DNA of 64,000 nt. It comes from Endothia cerciana. Taxonomy: Eukaryota; Ascomycota; Sordariomycetes; Diaporthales; Cryphonectriaceae. The stretch's first letter is position 1. Every line of letters starts with the position of its first letter. A program made the position numbers and the translations under genes. Shown here one piece after another: positions 21,153 through 32,635 of the stretch. The notes under the pieces are model-generated. The model did not search any database, was not told where the DNA came from, and saw only the letters and a list, made by a program, of their open reading frames with translations. Location of the stretch: assembly GCA_026119935.1 (NCBI GenBank), contig JALRMH010000033.1, positions 248,001 through 312,000 of the forward strand, written 5' to 3'.

Positions 21153-23136
21153 TCAGTGACCCAGCTTCTCCGCTAGGCTGTTGACGAAGGCACATCTCTC
21201 GATCAGTTTCTCGCGCTCAAGATGTTTCTGCCTCTCCTGAGAAATTTCGGACCCCGTTTCCTCATACTGTACGCTGTCAACCAAGGGATTTTGCAGCGTA
21301 GCCTTCTGTTCATCAAAATTCACGGTGTCGTCCATCCCTGCAGTCAGGTGGCAGCTGCCCGTACCCAAAGGCCCGCCAATGACCTGTAGGCTAATCTTCG
21401 AGGGGCCAGTCGGCTCAGCATGACCTGAATTTTCTCCGCCAGCCTCCGAGAAAGACTCCGGCCACGACGAGGCCCCGCCGCCGACCGTGCCTTGATTTGG
21501 ATCTCCTGTATAGGCAAAGTTGATGAGAGATGCAAGTAGGTACTCAGATAGCTGTCGATTATCCTCGGACATATGATCCTTGGGAAACAGATTATTGTAA
21601 AGGTAGTCCAAGTCGCTGCCATGGACAACACCGAGCCACAGCATTCCAGCGTCACGGAACATGGGCGTCAACATGCTCTGATTCAGATCGTAGAGACGAA
21701 CACCTGGGAAGCTGGGATCTTGCGCTTTCGACTGCCGCGATATCTCGAAGCCGAAGTCAATAGATAAGCACGTGAACAAAAGGTCACGCATAACGCGAGA
21801 AATTCGGAAGTGGTGGACAGGCGCAGCAGGGTCCGACTCGTCTTTGCGCGCCTCGTAGTTTCGAACGTCTTGTTCCAAGTGGGAAGCCGGGTATAGCGAA
21901 AAAAAGGTGTTCGTGGTCTTCGTCCGTGAGTGCATGTGCAAAATTCTTGATTGGAGCTTTCATGTCCTCCTCGGTCTGGAAGGCGGAAGCAGGCCCGGCG
22001 TTGGTAGCGCCATCGTCTTGAACCCAACCACAGACAATCGGAATACCTCTCACGGATTTTCCTTCCTTGTAGAGTGTAGACTGACGTTCAGGAGGGAAGT
22101 CCAAATCGACTGAGGGAATAAAGGTAAAATGACCCATTAGGGGATAGTTCTTTGTCGAGTATTCCCACCGCTATTTCTAGCAGTTTGTTCATAGGCGCAT
22201 CCCTCAAGCACTGAAGAATTTCCTCGTCTGAGACCTGGTCGTGTCCGCCCGGGCATCCCAAGGTCTCGGCCACAGCACGGGTATGTATCTCGGTAGCGTC
22301 GGATGTTATGTTGAGGGCGGTGCCAGGTGGACCAGACATAGCCCACGCCTGCGTAAAGGGAACACCTTGCTCGCCTCCGTATGTCATAAGATGAAGGGAT
22401 GAGAATGTTAAGCCGGGGCTCAGTCCGAATGATGTGATCCTCTCAGGGTCGCCACCAAAGGCCGCAACATTATCTTTGACTCATTGGAAACCAGCTCGCT
22501 GGTCCCTCATTCAGACATTCAGGGACCTTTGATCTTGAAGAATTGGGAGGCGAGCAAATCCGAAGGTGGTAAGGCGATAATTCAGTACGACATTCTGTGT
22601 GTCAAAAGTCAGCCGCCAACCCGTACATGAATAGTGACGCTCAAGCTAAGACTGCTTACAATAATAGGCTTGTCGAGTGAGACTGAGTGTGTGATAAGGT
22701 TGATGGGATCGAAATGAGAGTCGTATGTGGACCCCCTTTCCACTCCACCACCGACAAGGTGCACCACAACAGGGAGGCGATCGTTGGCCGTCGTTCCAGC
22801 CGGTCTCGTGATTCGAAGGTGAAGACAATCTTCACTGATGTCAGGCGTCTCATCGAAGAACGGCGGGATAGCGGCCTGGAACTGAGGACACGCTGGTCCG
22901 GACGACGTTCCGTCGATTTCGCTCCCCTCTGGAGGCGTGTATGGTTCGGGGGGAGCAAAGCGTCGCAGTCAAGAGGTGTCATGGGCGAACTTGATGTGGT
23001 GAAAGTCCTCCACTGAGTCCCGGGCAACCCCTCGATATGCAATTTTGCTTTTGTCGAGCTTGACAATAGGTTCAGCAGTGACGGTGGCACTTATGACCAA
23101 GCCTAGAAAGGCTGCGCGCAACCACGTTCGATTCAT
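21153..23136 (-). pseudogene. Type-B carboxylesterase pseudogene
   Basis: The minus-strand remains start with a signal peptide (MNRTWLRAAFLGLVISATVTA) at 23136 and match the alpha/beta-hydrolase carboxylesterase family: RFAPPEPYTPPEG, SEDCLHLRITRP, then after an intron VVLNYRL and DNVAAFGGDPERITSFGLSP. The C-terminal half includes VRLYDLNQSMLTP and VVHGSDLDYLYNNLF, carrying the region of the catalytic His (HGSDL). In-frame stops are present at 22969-22971, 22511-22513 and 22481-22483. Frameshifts occur near 22127-22140 and in the A7 run at 21899-21905. The nucleophile elbow is GLSPG instead of GESAG, and the oxyanion HGGG is VGGG. It is therefore inactive as a gene. Such secreted esterases hydrolyse diverse esters. 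Confidence 0.85.
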
Positions 23137-23598
23137 CGTCGATTCATGGAATGCACTGAGGACGAGACTGAGTGAAATCGAGGTGTTGTGCACGAGAAAG
23201 ACATGGCGTTTTTTTTTTTTTTTTTTTTTTTGTGGACAGCTTCGCTGACTGGGGATATAAACTCCTGAGCCACCTTTTCTGCCACTTCGGGGTTCTAGCT
23301 CGTGGTTGGTCCAAAAAGTTCATGGTTGGTCTAAGAACTCGGGTTAAGAATAATAAGTTCGGGGTTAATACCAAACCTGAATAGAAAAGATCTACGTTGT
23401 GTACACTCATATGCCCGCCACTTCATGGTTGGGGCAAGTGAAACACAAAAAGAAGTACCCATGTTACACAACTTTATTGCTTGCTATCTGACCAGTTACA
23501 ATCCTGGCCGGTGGGCCCAGCTGAGAGCCATATCAGCACCGTTTGCCCGACTTTCCGAAGGCCCTCTCTTCAGTCTCATTCTTTGACAAATGAGGCTT
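23137..23598. other. Short non-coding region with a poly(T) tract
   Basis: Contains 23 consecutive T at 23209-23231 just upstream of the dead esterase, then a stretch with a repeated phrase (cgtggttggtcc / catggttggtct, about 23298-23331). No gene is supported. Confidence 0.5.
23209..23231. repeat. Poly(T)23 tract
   Basis: Uninterrupted run of 23 T on the + strand (poly(A) on the - strand), the longest A/T homopolymer in the window. Confidence 0.95.
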
Positions 23599-23871
23599 CT
23601 AGAAGTCGCAGTTATTTATATTCCTACCCTGATGATACCCCGTTTCGCCTCCTCCCTCTTCATAAGAGGTCAGTATCGGATTCCGTCCACCCGTCTCTCT
23701 TGAGAGCAGGTTCTCCGCCTGAAATTTGTCAGTCGAGCTGCTATCCATCTCTTGAGAGCAGACACGCGTATCGCGTGAATTGTATGTAGTGAGAGAATTA
23801 CTTGGGACGCCCTGAGGCAAGGGCACGGCGAGAACTGAGGCGGCGAGAAGTAGCAGAGCGATAATATTCAT
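23599..23871 (-). CDS. Putative small secreted protein, unknown function
   Basis: An open frame of 90 aa begins with MNIIALLLLAASVLAVPLPQ, a good signal peptide with a likely cleavage after VLA. The mature part is Ser/Thr/Gly-rich with only two cysteines and ends GRNINNCDF. No family is recognised. The frame extends upstream, but the signal peptide fixes this ATG as the likely start. The middle could hide an intron (a gtaattc donor follows VPS). It lies in a gene-poor island beside a dead esterase, so it may be an effector-like gene or a fragment. Evidence is the signal peptide only. Confidence 0.35.
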   Translation of the reverse strand: MNIIALLLLAASVLAVPLPQGVPSNSLTTYNSRDTRVCSQEMDSSSTDKFQAENLLSRETGGRNPILTSYEEGGGETGYHQGRNINNCDF

Positions 23872-26125
23872 ATTGGGAATGTAATTTGTGGAATTCGAGA
23901 TATTATGACTTGCGTTGAAAGTAGAGACGAGAAACTCTGGCCTCAAGAAAGAGTCGAGGGGAAAGGGCTACACACGAATAACGACAGTGAAATCACTGGA
24001 ACTCGGCATATCGTCACACCAAGTATTGCCTCCGCGCCGTTCCAGAGGACTTTTGATTCAGTAATCTCGTCTACGACGAATGTCAACACGTCAGAGACAT
24101 GACTGGGGCCAGTCATCCTCTCGCGTGCCTCCTCATCGACTTGGACCCGCCCGGGGCCAAGACAACTCTGACACCGGTATCGGCTTCACCGTTCCACAAC
24201 AAGCAATGGGACACGCAAGGCCTGACCGCATTGTGCTAGTGAGACATGCGTTTACCTACGCTGGAGTACCTCCGACGCCGTAAGGACCTAGAGAAGGAGG
24301 AATGTGATGGGCGGTTGTCAAGGACAATGTTGGACACAGTTGATCATTGGCGTAGGAGCTGGGAAACGGGAAACGAACGATTGCGGTTACTAATTTGAAA
24401 TGTGAAAGACGTCACCTGAAGGGACCCGAAGGTGAGTATGGGAAACATGAAAGGATTCGCAGTTTAACTTCCAGCAGCTCTTGGAAAGTATAGTTGACGA
24501 GGTCGTTGAGTTGGGGGGGGGGGGGGCATGACGCGCAGACCACCTCGCAGTATCTTCTAAGTAGTCTTTTACCGAAGCGTTAAGTAATCTGATTCGGTCA
24601 CCATCACTGCTCAAGACCAATACATGACTGATACATCAACTTTATAAAGCACTAAAGGTCTCATGAAGTGCACGGGCAGATGACGGTTCGGGAGTCGTGA
24701 TCGAGGATTGTATCTATCCCAAGGGTCTTTCCAGAGAATTTGAAGAGCAACAACGAACTCATTCCTGCCACACGACAGGTGACGCTACTGTTACGGTCTG
24801 TCCCAATCTTGCTCGCGAGCTTGCCGTAAAAGTCGAGGAATTGAGTCTTCAAGCTCGGGTTGTCTTCTTCAAATGCCTCTCCCTCAACGGTGTCGAAGTT
24901 GTAATGGCTGAGAGAAGGTGGGCGTTTCTGACAGTGCATTGCTGATCACTTTGGTTTCCAGGGTCTTTGAGACACATTCTGCGAATGCTGATGACATTTG
25001 ATGGTTAATATTAACAGTATATATAATAGAATATGGAACATACTGGCTGATAAATTTTAAGGCTAGCTATAGGGCAGAGTGTAGCTCATTATACAGGAAT
25101 TGTAGTGTCTTCTTGTTGATTTGTAATTTCTCAAGAAAATTGAGTTTTGCCCTGGCAAACTGCTTGTGGTGCTTTGTTTAGGGATACACAGACTCGACGA
25201 TGCCTCCCCTGCCTCCAGCACTTTCCAAGCACAGTAACTTCGCCCTGGACCGGTGGTAAGGGATATGCGAATCGGCTAGACGCATCAGGTGCAGAGCTTT
25301 GGTGCAATGGTGTTAAGGGCTGTGAGATTGAAGTCGTCGCTGCTGCGGTAGATATTAGGGGGACTACAGGAGTAGGACGGAAGCGTGAGCCTGGTCCTAG
25401 TAGACAACTGGCTGGTTATTGTGATAAAGCTAAGGATATATTAATGTCCTGTCTTGTGCCAGCCTTATTAGCAATTTAAGAAAGTTCTTGCAAGTACAAT
25501 TTAGGCTAAGGAGCTATGGCTAGAGGCTAGAGGCATGCTTCTACTAGTATGATCATTATAGACGCTATAACTGGGAGCAGGGAGATTGGTCCGAGGCCAA
25601 GGAGGGACCTTAGGAGGACTGTAGCTCTTGTTCGACGACGCCTTTGCAAAATCTTTATCGGGGGTGTTTGTAGTAGTGAGACTGGTGTTGGCTCTAGTGG
25701 ACTAGATGAGACCTTTTCTGTTCTGGATGTCTTCTAGTTGGGGTGCATTAGGGAGAACGCTTAGCTGCATCGCAAGGAGGGCCACGAGGTCATCACTGGG
25801 CGGAGTCGAAACGGACTGGTTTCTGTGGTACATGCTTGTGCAAAAGGACCTGACGATGACGGTGTGGCTCATCTGTGTGGCTCACCTGCATTATGTAAGT
25901 ATCGCTTTGAGTTTCCAGGCTTGTGAATTGAAATTTCGAGGTCACTGCCGCGGGCTGGACTGTTGGCGGCAAAGCTGCTGCGTGAATCCCTGTCGATCTT
26001 CCCTCGCGGCTGGCAGCGACAAGGAAATGTCCAAATTTCTGCCTCTTCGTCCCTCGACAATCCTTTTTTCTCTTCTTTTCCTGCTTCCTCCTTCGCGCCA
26101 CCGTGTGCGAATAGAATAGCGCACA
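23872..26125. other. Gene-poor relic region
   Basis: Two kilobases without a supported gene. A 14-nt G run sits at 24513-24526 and an AT-rich patch at about 25005-25060. The open frames seen at 24390-24620 and 24661-24939 on the minus strand look like fragments of larger proteins (for example EEDNPSLKTQFLDFYGKLAS) but match no family I can name. The last 100 bp (26010-26100) are C/T-rich and probably the GEP3 leader. Confidence 0.45.
24513..24526. repeat. Poly(G)14 tract
   Basis: Run of 14 G in non-coding DNA. Confidence 0.95.
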
Positions 26126-28243
26126 ATGAGGGCAACTGGGAAGAAGATATCATGTTCTCGACTGCTGCGCAGCGCTCTCAACATCGAGCATAGCAGCAAT
26201 GCTGCGTCGCATCTTCCGCTGTACCTGTGTCCGGCCGCCGCAAAAGCGTCCTCGACCCTCTCGCGGAGCGACTCAAGGAGAGCTTCAGCCTTGAGCGACC
26301 CAAGACGTCGACTGCTACCATTGCAACAGAGTCGCAGAACCCAGGTAGCGGCCACGGAGTCTCTCGAAGATGGCTTCGCTGGGCCGGTTCCAGTTCGAAC
26401 TCTTCCGATCCAGTGCCATGGCTGCGGTGCTCTGTCGCAGACCGCGGTCCCAAATGAGCCGGGTTATTACGATCTGAACCGCAAAGCCGTCAAGGTGTTC
26501 TTAGGCCTGCTGAAGGAGGAACCGCGCCGCAGACCGGAAGATGAGATCGTTCAAGCCTCCCTGCGAAGTCTGAGCAGAGACAGGCTTGAAGAGATCGGCG
26601 CGGACCTGGACTTTCTCACGGCAGGGAAGAAGGAGGAGGAGACGACCGCAGATACTGCTGCCGAGCCCAGCTCGCCTCTCTGCGATCGCTGCCACAGTCT
26701 CGTCTATAACAACACCGGCGAGTCGATCTTCCACCCCACGATGGACGCAATCCGCGACACCATCGAGGAGTCACCGTACAAATATAACCATGTCTATCAC
26801 GTTCTCGACGCAGCCGACTTCCCCATGTCGCTTCTGCCCAAGGTGCATCAGCTACTCGATCTCATGCCTCTGCGCAGCAAGAACAGGCGGCAGAGAGGGG
26901 GGAAGTTCTACAGGGGAAAGCGGACGGAGATGAGCTTCATCATTACGAGATCAGACCTGCTGGCGCCGAAGAAGGAGGCAGTGGACAGGATGATGCCCTA
27001 TCTCATTGAGACCCTGAGAGAGGCGCTCCCAAGAGACTCGAGACATGTGAGGCTGGGAAATGTGAGGTGCGTGAGCGCGAAGCGGAGCTGGTGGACGGGG
27101 GAGCTCAAGGAGGATATCTGGAAGCGCGGGGGTGCTGGGTGGATGGTAGGCAAGGTCAACGTCGGCAAGAGCCAGCTGTTCCAGGCCGTCTTTCCAAAGG
27201 GACGTATGGGCTGGGAGGAGTCTAAGCATGATATCTCGGTGGCCGTCCAGGCACGGGATCAAACAGCACGAGGGCAGGAAGGGCCCGATCCAATCCTGCC
27301 GGATGTCAATAGTCTTGAGGAGGACTCTCTACTTCCGCCGCCCCAACCAGAGACGGACTATCCTCAGATGCCGGTCGTGTCGGCCCTGCCTGGAACCACT
27401 GCGTCACCTATCCGGGTGCCATTTGGTGGAGGCAAGGGCGAGCTGATTGACTTGCCTGGCCTAGAGCGGAGTGACCTCGAGACATTCATCCGAGAGGAGC
27501 ACCGGCCCTCGTTGATCATGAAGGCTCGCATGACGCCCGAGCAACAAGTCATCAAGCCCGGTCAATCACTCCTGATAGGCGGGTTCATCAGAATCACACC
27601 GCAGACACCGGATCTGATGTTTCTTGCCTACGCCTTCACTCCGATCAAGCCGCACTTGACTGCGACTGAGAAGGCCATCGAGATTCAAGACCAGGAGAGC
27701 CAGGTCAAAGTTGAGAACATAGCTGTTCCGGGAATAGGAGAGAAGACCAAGCATGCCGGGTCATTCCAGGTCAGGTACGACGTCACAAAGAAACGAGCCG
27801 GCCCGATCACGAACAAGCACGCTGCCGGCATCAAGGTCGACCGCCTCCCATACCGCGTCCTCTCCCTCGACCTCCTCATTGAGGGCTGCGGCTGGGTGGA
27901 GATCACTGTGCAGGTCAGAATGAAGGATCTGTTCAAGCCAAGGTCGTCTGGCACGCATAGCATCAGCGTGGGTGGGGAGCAGATTCTCCAGAGCTTAGAC
28001 CTGTCTGATCCGGAAGCGGAGGACAAGGTCGGGGAGGCTTGTGACGAGGGGAGCGACGAGCCAAACTGGCCGGTTGTCGATGTCTACTCCCCAGAGGGTC
28101 GGTTCATCGGTTCCAGGCCGCCCATGAATGCGTGGATGTACAACAAGGTTCGGAAGACAGCCGAGACGAGCAAGAAGCGGCCGAGGAAGAGCATGACGGG
28201 CGCGAAGAAGAGGGAGAAACAGGCCAGGAGGCGCAAGGCGTAG
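26126..28243 (+). CDS. GEP3: Mitochondrial circularly permuted GTPase GEP3 (YqeH-like)
   Basis: Single exon of 705 aa. An Arg/Ser-rich N-terminus fits mitochondrial import. A split zinc finger follows (CHGCG near residue 97 and CDRCHSL near 185). GTPase motifs then appear in permuted order: a G4-like site SFIITRSDLL (~270), G1/P-loop GKVNVGKSQL (~342), G2 in PGTTASPI (~423) and G3 in IDLPGLE (~440). The rest forms the family C-terminal domain (PEQQVIKPGQSLLIGGFIRI) and a Lys/Arg-rich tail KKREKQARRRKA. Bacterial YqeH and fungal GEP3/MTG3 assist assembly of the small ribosomal subunit; in yeast GEP3 also interacts genetically with prohibitins. The G4 motif TRSD departs from canonical NKxD. The acidic loop between G1 and G2 is long. 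No intron is seen. Confidence 0.9.
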   Translation: MRATGKKISCSRLLRSALNIEHSSNAASHLPLYLCPAAAKASSTLSRSDSRRASALSDPRRRLLPLQQSRRTQVAATESLEDGFAGPVPVRTLPIQCHGCGALSQTAVPNEPGYYDLNRKAVKVFLGLLKEEPRRRPEDEIVQASLRSLSRDRLEEIGADLDFLTAGKKEEETTADTAAEPSSPLCDRCHSLVYNNTGESIFHPTMDAIRDTIEESPYKYNHVYHVLDAADFPMSLLPKVHQLLDLMPLRSKNRRQRGGKFYRGKRTEMSFIITRSDLLAPKKEAVDRMMPYLIETLREALPRDSRHVRLGNVRCVSAKRSWWTGELKEDIWKRGGAGWMVGKVNVGKSQLFQAVFPKGRMGWEESKHDISVAVQARDQTARGQEGPDPILPDVNSLEEDSLLPPPQPETDYPQMPVVSALPGTTASPIRVPFGGGKGELIDLPGLERSDLETFIREEHRPSLIMKARMTPEQQVIKPGQSLLIGGFIRITPQTPDLMFLAYAFTPIKPHLTATEKAIEIQDQESQVKVENIAVPGIGEKTKHAGSFQVRYDVTKKRAGPITNKHAAGIKVDRLPYRVLSLDLLIEGCGWVEITVQVRMKDLFKPRSSGTHSISVGGEQILQSLDLSDPEAEDKVGEACDEGSDEPNWPVVDVYSPEGRFIGSRPPMNAWMYNKVRKTAETSKKRPRKSMTGAKKREKQARRRKA

Positions 28244-29068
28244 ATGTGGGTGACTTCTACGGCCACTCACGCTGTGCCAGGCCGACCGGCTTGGAATACG
28301 ACCGACAGAGGGACAGCTTCTGGTCGCCCAATCTTCTATAGGATAACCTCCCATGGGAAAGCGTGACAGTCAACCCTTGTGCCGTTCAATCTGTACTAGT
28401 CGGTCGGTCGGTCGCTGTGAAGAGTCGTTGGTCCGGGAAGTAGTGACAGCTCCAACGCTGTACTGCCAGTGTAAGATACCACTCAGCATTGCTGAGGAGT
28501 CCGAACCTTTAACTTCTCTGTCTGTAGGCGTGCTTAGATAGTTTGACACGTTCCAGGATATTCATCCAAAATTTGGACCGACCCAATGGCTACTGCTACG
28601 CCCCATAAAACGGACCAGCTAGCGCGGCAGCCGGCGAACAGCGGGGATGACGTGGAGGTGGAAACGCCCCCAGGATTTGACAAAAGGGAAGTGCCGGCCG
28701 GCCACTTTCACACTGAGCAGTCCAACGTCACACGACGACAAGAACTGTTGCAACGAATCGCGACCCTCTCCGCGGGACTCTGCTTATCAATGCGCCGGAG
28801 AGTTCTCGCCCTCTGAGAGTCACTTGTCACATTGATCAGCGTTGGGCTTCTGCGACAGGTCTGATCTGGAACGTCTCGCCACGCTGGAAAGTGACCACAC
28901 CACGCCTTGTACATCACCCACAACCACGGAACGCCGCCAGGAGCTCAAAACCTCCATAGTCCCGGCGAGACCCGGTAAGCGCCAAGAAGAAGCCTTCGTC
29001 TTACACGAGAAGTGGCCCATCCGACCATCTCCCAGGAGAATACGAGCCGACAAGCAAAGGCACTGGAG
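28244..29068. other. Intergenic region GEP3 to YPI1
   Basis: About 825 bp. A short + frame at 28586-28816 (MATATPHKTDQLARQ...) has no family feature. The region presumably holds the GEP3 3' UTR and the YPI1 promoter and leader. Confidence 0.5.
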
Positions 29069-29664
29069 ATGGCGCAGTCACAGAACCCAGCCGCAGCGGG
29101 ACCCGCGACGCGGACCGCGCAGGCCAGCGCGGGCTCGCGGACGGAGACACAGAGTCAGACGCAGCCGATACTAGTCCTGCGCGGCGACCATGGGCCGAGA
29201 GGCCAAGGCCCGCGGGTGCAGTGGGACGAGAGCGTGATCGATAACGAGGGGATGGGGAAGAAGTCATCGAAAGGTCGGTCGAGCCCCTTATCAAAGTCCC
29301 CAAGGCTTTCTGAACAATAGGACAGCCCTGGCGCGCTGTGCAACCCTGGAACCCTGGCTGACAGACGCCGCGTACAGTCTGCTGTATCTACCACGCCCCC
29401 ACAGCACCCGGCGAATCCAGCGACGAGTCGGACTGCTCGTCGAGCTCCTCGTCAGACTCGGACTCGGGCTCGGATGCGGGAGAAGGCTCCTCGAGGAGGG
29501 CGGTGGATGCGGACCGAGTGGGCAAGGGGGGCCATTCGCATGGTCGGGGTCGGGGGCACGGTGGTGATGCGAGGGGCAAGAGGAGGAAGCCGAGTCCGAA
29601 CGCATATGAGAAGGTGCCGAAGCCGAAGCACAGGGACGGTGGCGGGGCCGGTGGGACGGTTTGA
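29069..29664 (+). CDS. YPI1: YPI1/PPP1R11-type protein phosphatase 1 regulator
   Basis: Two exons, 29069..29273 and 29378..29664; 163 aa. The conserved core is GPRVQWDESVIDNEGMGKKS joined across the intron to SKVCCIYHAP, the signature of the Ypi1/inhibitor-3 family (PP1-binding KVxW-like VQW element and CCIYH). The second exon is an acidic Ser/Asp run (ESSDESDCSSSSSSDSDSGS), then a Gly/His/Arg-rich part and NAYEKVPKPKHRDGG. Ypi1 binds the PP1 catalytic subunit Glc7 and, with Sds22, controls its assembly and nuclear activity. The upstream frame has no ATG before 29069, and agATGGC is a good context. The intron (104 nt) has a ctgac branch point. Confidence 0.9.
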
Positions 29665-30923
29665 GGGCGATAGTCCGAAGAAGATGGCGGTTGAAGACCC
29701 CAGGGGTTGGGGCCGTGCTGACGACACGGACAGGTCCCTGGCCGGCTGACGATGATGATTCACGAGCGGCTGGCACTATTGCATTGATCCGGGCGTTTGG
29801 AAGTGGTACATGGCGCTTCCGGTCTCATTGAGTGACTACGGCAAGGAAGGGAGCCCCAGGGACGTATTGCGGAACCGCTTTCGCAGGCGCTACAGTTGAG
29901 ACCCGTCAATTCGACGATGATTCTACGCCATAGCTAGAACTTGCTATGAAGATAAGACACAGTTCACTTGTGATCCTGGGCACCTCAGGGAGCACACAAC
30001 AGCTTCCGGTCCAGCGAAACGATTTGCTGGCTCCTGTGGGAATGCCCCATGGCCCGCAAGCTATGCCTGAAGTGCTAGCGCGACATCGGGGACGGGAGGA
30101 CGGAGACCACTAGCTAAACGTGTCAAGGCTGATAGGCACGATGGGAAATTCCCGCCGCAGGACTACAGGAGAAGGGGTTATCTAACTGGCTCTCGCGGCG
30201 TTGCGATTCCAGCTCGCTTAGGCACTTAGACACCTAGACACCAACACGTCTACCCTCGTTCCCAATCTATTGATGCTAGCAGCATCCGAACTTCCTACAA
30301 GGTAGCTCGGCCGCAGCCGAGCCGCAACAGTCTCACTGTCACACAAACCGGACGTCAACTAGGGTGTTTAATATATTGAGATGCCCATGGCACATTATGT
30401 CCTTGCGATATCATGGCCGCACAGATGGGTTGCAAGGGGTTTTTTTTTCTCTTCTTCTCTCGGGTGTAACGCTGGGTGTTTAGGCTTGTGGGCTGGATGA
30501 TCGCGTCAGCATCCATGTGGTCTTGCCTGCTTGCTTAGCAAGGCCCCCAGGGATGGACGCGGTCAGCGACCTGCTGTGTACCTGCATGACGGGCAGTCGA
30601 GATCATGACGGAACTTCGCGGTGCAGGGTACCGGAGGTGTGTCCTTGGAGGTACAATAAGGTTTCGAGGGATCGATATGCTTGGAGCTAGCCTCGCCAAG
30701 TAGGCTGAGGTCGATGGTTCCCCAACCCTCCCCCTTCCTTCTTCCCTTTGTTTTTGTCTCTTTTCTTCTTCTTCTTCTTCTTTTCTTCCGCTCGCATATA
30801 CGAATCTCATGCATGATGCTGCCTTACACGCCTCGGGTGCCTGAGTCATAAATATCCGCCTATCCTGCCTGCGCATGCTTCTGCTCTCCGGGGTGATTGC
30901 TTCTGATCGATGATGCCAACCCG

Positions 30924-30937
30924 CCCCCCCCCCCCCC
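30924..30937. repeat. Poly(C)14 tract
   Basis: Run of 14 C preceded by ccg, followed by agtccgg, in non-coding DNA. Confidence 0.95.
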
Positions 30938-32550
30938 AGTCCGGTCGCACACGACCGGCAGCTTACCTGCAGCTGAAACCGTGTGATGGTAAGAAGCTTG
31001 TTGTTGGTGTGCCCGGGAGAAAGGGTGAGAAGGTGACCGGATGGGCTGCCGGTGGAGCCTCTGTTTTTGGGCGTGCGCCGCGGCCTGCGGCTCGCCTTGT
31101 CAGACGCTGTCTCTCTCCTGCGTTACGGCCCAAGGCTGCCTGGGCCGGTCAAGCCCCTTGATGCTTGTGGCTCTTGAGAGACAGAACGCGCCATCTTCCC
31201 TCGGCTCAGCGAGAGCATCCCGCATGGCTGCCGCCTAGGCTTACTAGGCCTACAGAGTGATAATCGGCCCGCGAGCCACCCACTCACTCACTGCCTTCAC
31301 CGCGGTCCCCCATCAGTCTCCTATCCCCAGCAGCATGCACTGGTCCACACCGTTGGAAAGGTCTCCCCGAGACACTTTCTGACCCGGCACCATATCGGGT
31401 TCGACTCAAGGTTGGCAACGATGAGCTGGAGAATCACCACCGACTGCGTAGACACGCGTATGGGGGCTGTCTACGGACCAGGGGAACCCAGCCCGATGAC
31501 CTACCTCCCTTGACCACCACGCAATCTTTTGGGGGGTTCCCGACGACCGTGCTCACTGAAGCAACTTTTTGTCTGCGGGCCAGCCCCAGATTCGCGAGAT
31601 CGCTTGGTCGCTTTGGGCCGCATCATGCGATGGTACCTTTGCTGCGTCCTGCAGTAAGATTTGCTTCTTCGAGCGCGGTCCGGACGATGTTGTTTATCCT
31701 TGCAATGAGGAAAAGCACCATGGAGGAAGGGCTAGATTGATCGACGGGGACGGAATCCACGGGCGGAGCTGGTTTTCCTGGAGTGCGGGTCTCGACGGCG
31801 CCTGGGGACGGAGAATAGATAAATACTACATAGTATGTAGTTGTGTGCATGTATGTATGTTGGTTGGCTGGAGGGGAAGTAGCAGTCGACGGGAGATAAA
31901 ACCGGGGAATTAAAGTGGACAGAAATAGCAATGCCTCGTCCTCCTCATCGTCTTCCCCCTCCTCCTGCTCTTCTGAGGGGGGTCTAGAACTCTGGGCACG
32001 GGGGAACGAAGGGGATGTGGATGCTTATGGAGAAGGGAAGGTTTCGTAACGGCGTCGAACCCTCTGGGTAGCCAAGAAGATTGGTGGTGTGTATACCCAT
32101 ACCCTCTGCACTCCTTTTTCTCGTTACGACATGACGCGATGTTACCCCTGAGGCTAGCGCGGGACCTCACGGGACGTTGACGCGGGTTGGGCACGCTGGG
32201 GTGTTTTTTGAGGGTGGTATTGGGAGACGGCAACTCGGAACCTGGCGCGCTACGACCTGTGTCGTAGCGGGCTTGCAGGGCAGGGCCACAAGGGGGGAAC
32301 CCAAAAACTCCCCACGGGTAATTACATACTCTATACTGGCACCACTACACGGTTTGGTGCTACTGCGACCCGAGATAGTACCGCACACGACGGATCGGAG
32401 GTTGAAGGCAGATTGCGTGCATATGAAACGAGAGACGGGCTGCCATGTGGCCGGCGAACCAACCGTACGGTCCCAAAGAGAGACAATACAGCGAGACCGT
32501 CACCCGCGTTCTTCGTCCCCACGCAGACTCGCTGCATCCTCATTGTTGTA

Positions 32551-32566
32551 GGCATGGAGGGAGAGG

Positions 32567-32603
<37 letters not shown>

Positions 32604-32635
32604 GGAGGGAGAGGGAGAGGGAGGGAGGGAGAGAG
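32551..32635. repeat. GA-rich microsatellite (~85 bp)
   Basis: An almost pure purine strand made of (ga)n, gga and ggga units, flanked by catgg and tacggtg. Such tracts can form triplex DNA or bind GAGA-type factors; a function here is not shown. Confidence 0.9.

Noticed and set aside
28586..28816. 76-codon frame beginning MATATPHKTDQ
   Set aside because: No family feature, no introns linking it to YPI1, and upstream of a gene with its own good start.
29012..29068. Extended N-terminus for YPI1 starting at 29012
   Set aside because: The first codon there is GTG, not ATG; the first ATG of the frame is 29069.
31391..31411. GGGTTCGACTC resembling a tRNA box B
   Set aside because: No complementary T-stem, D arm or acceptor stem around it.
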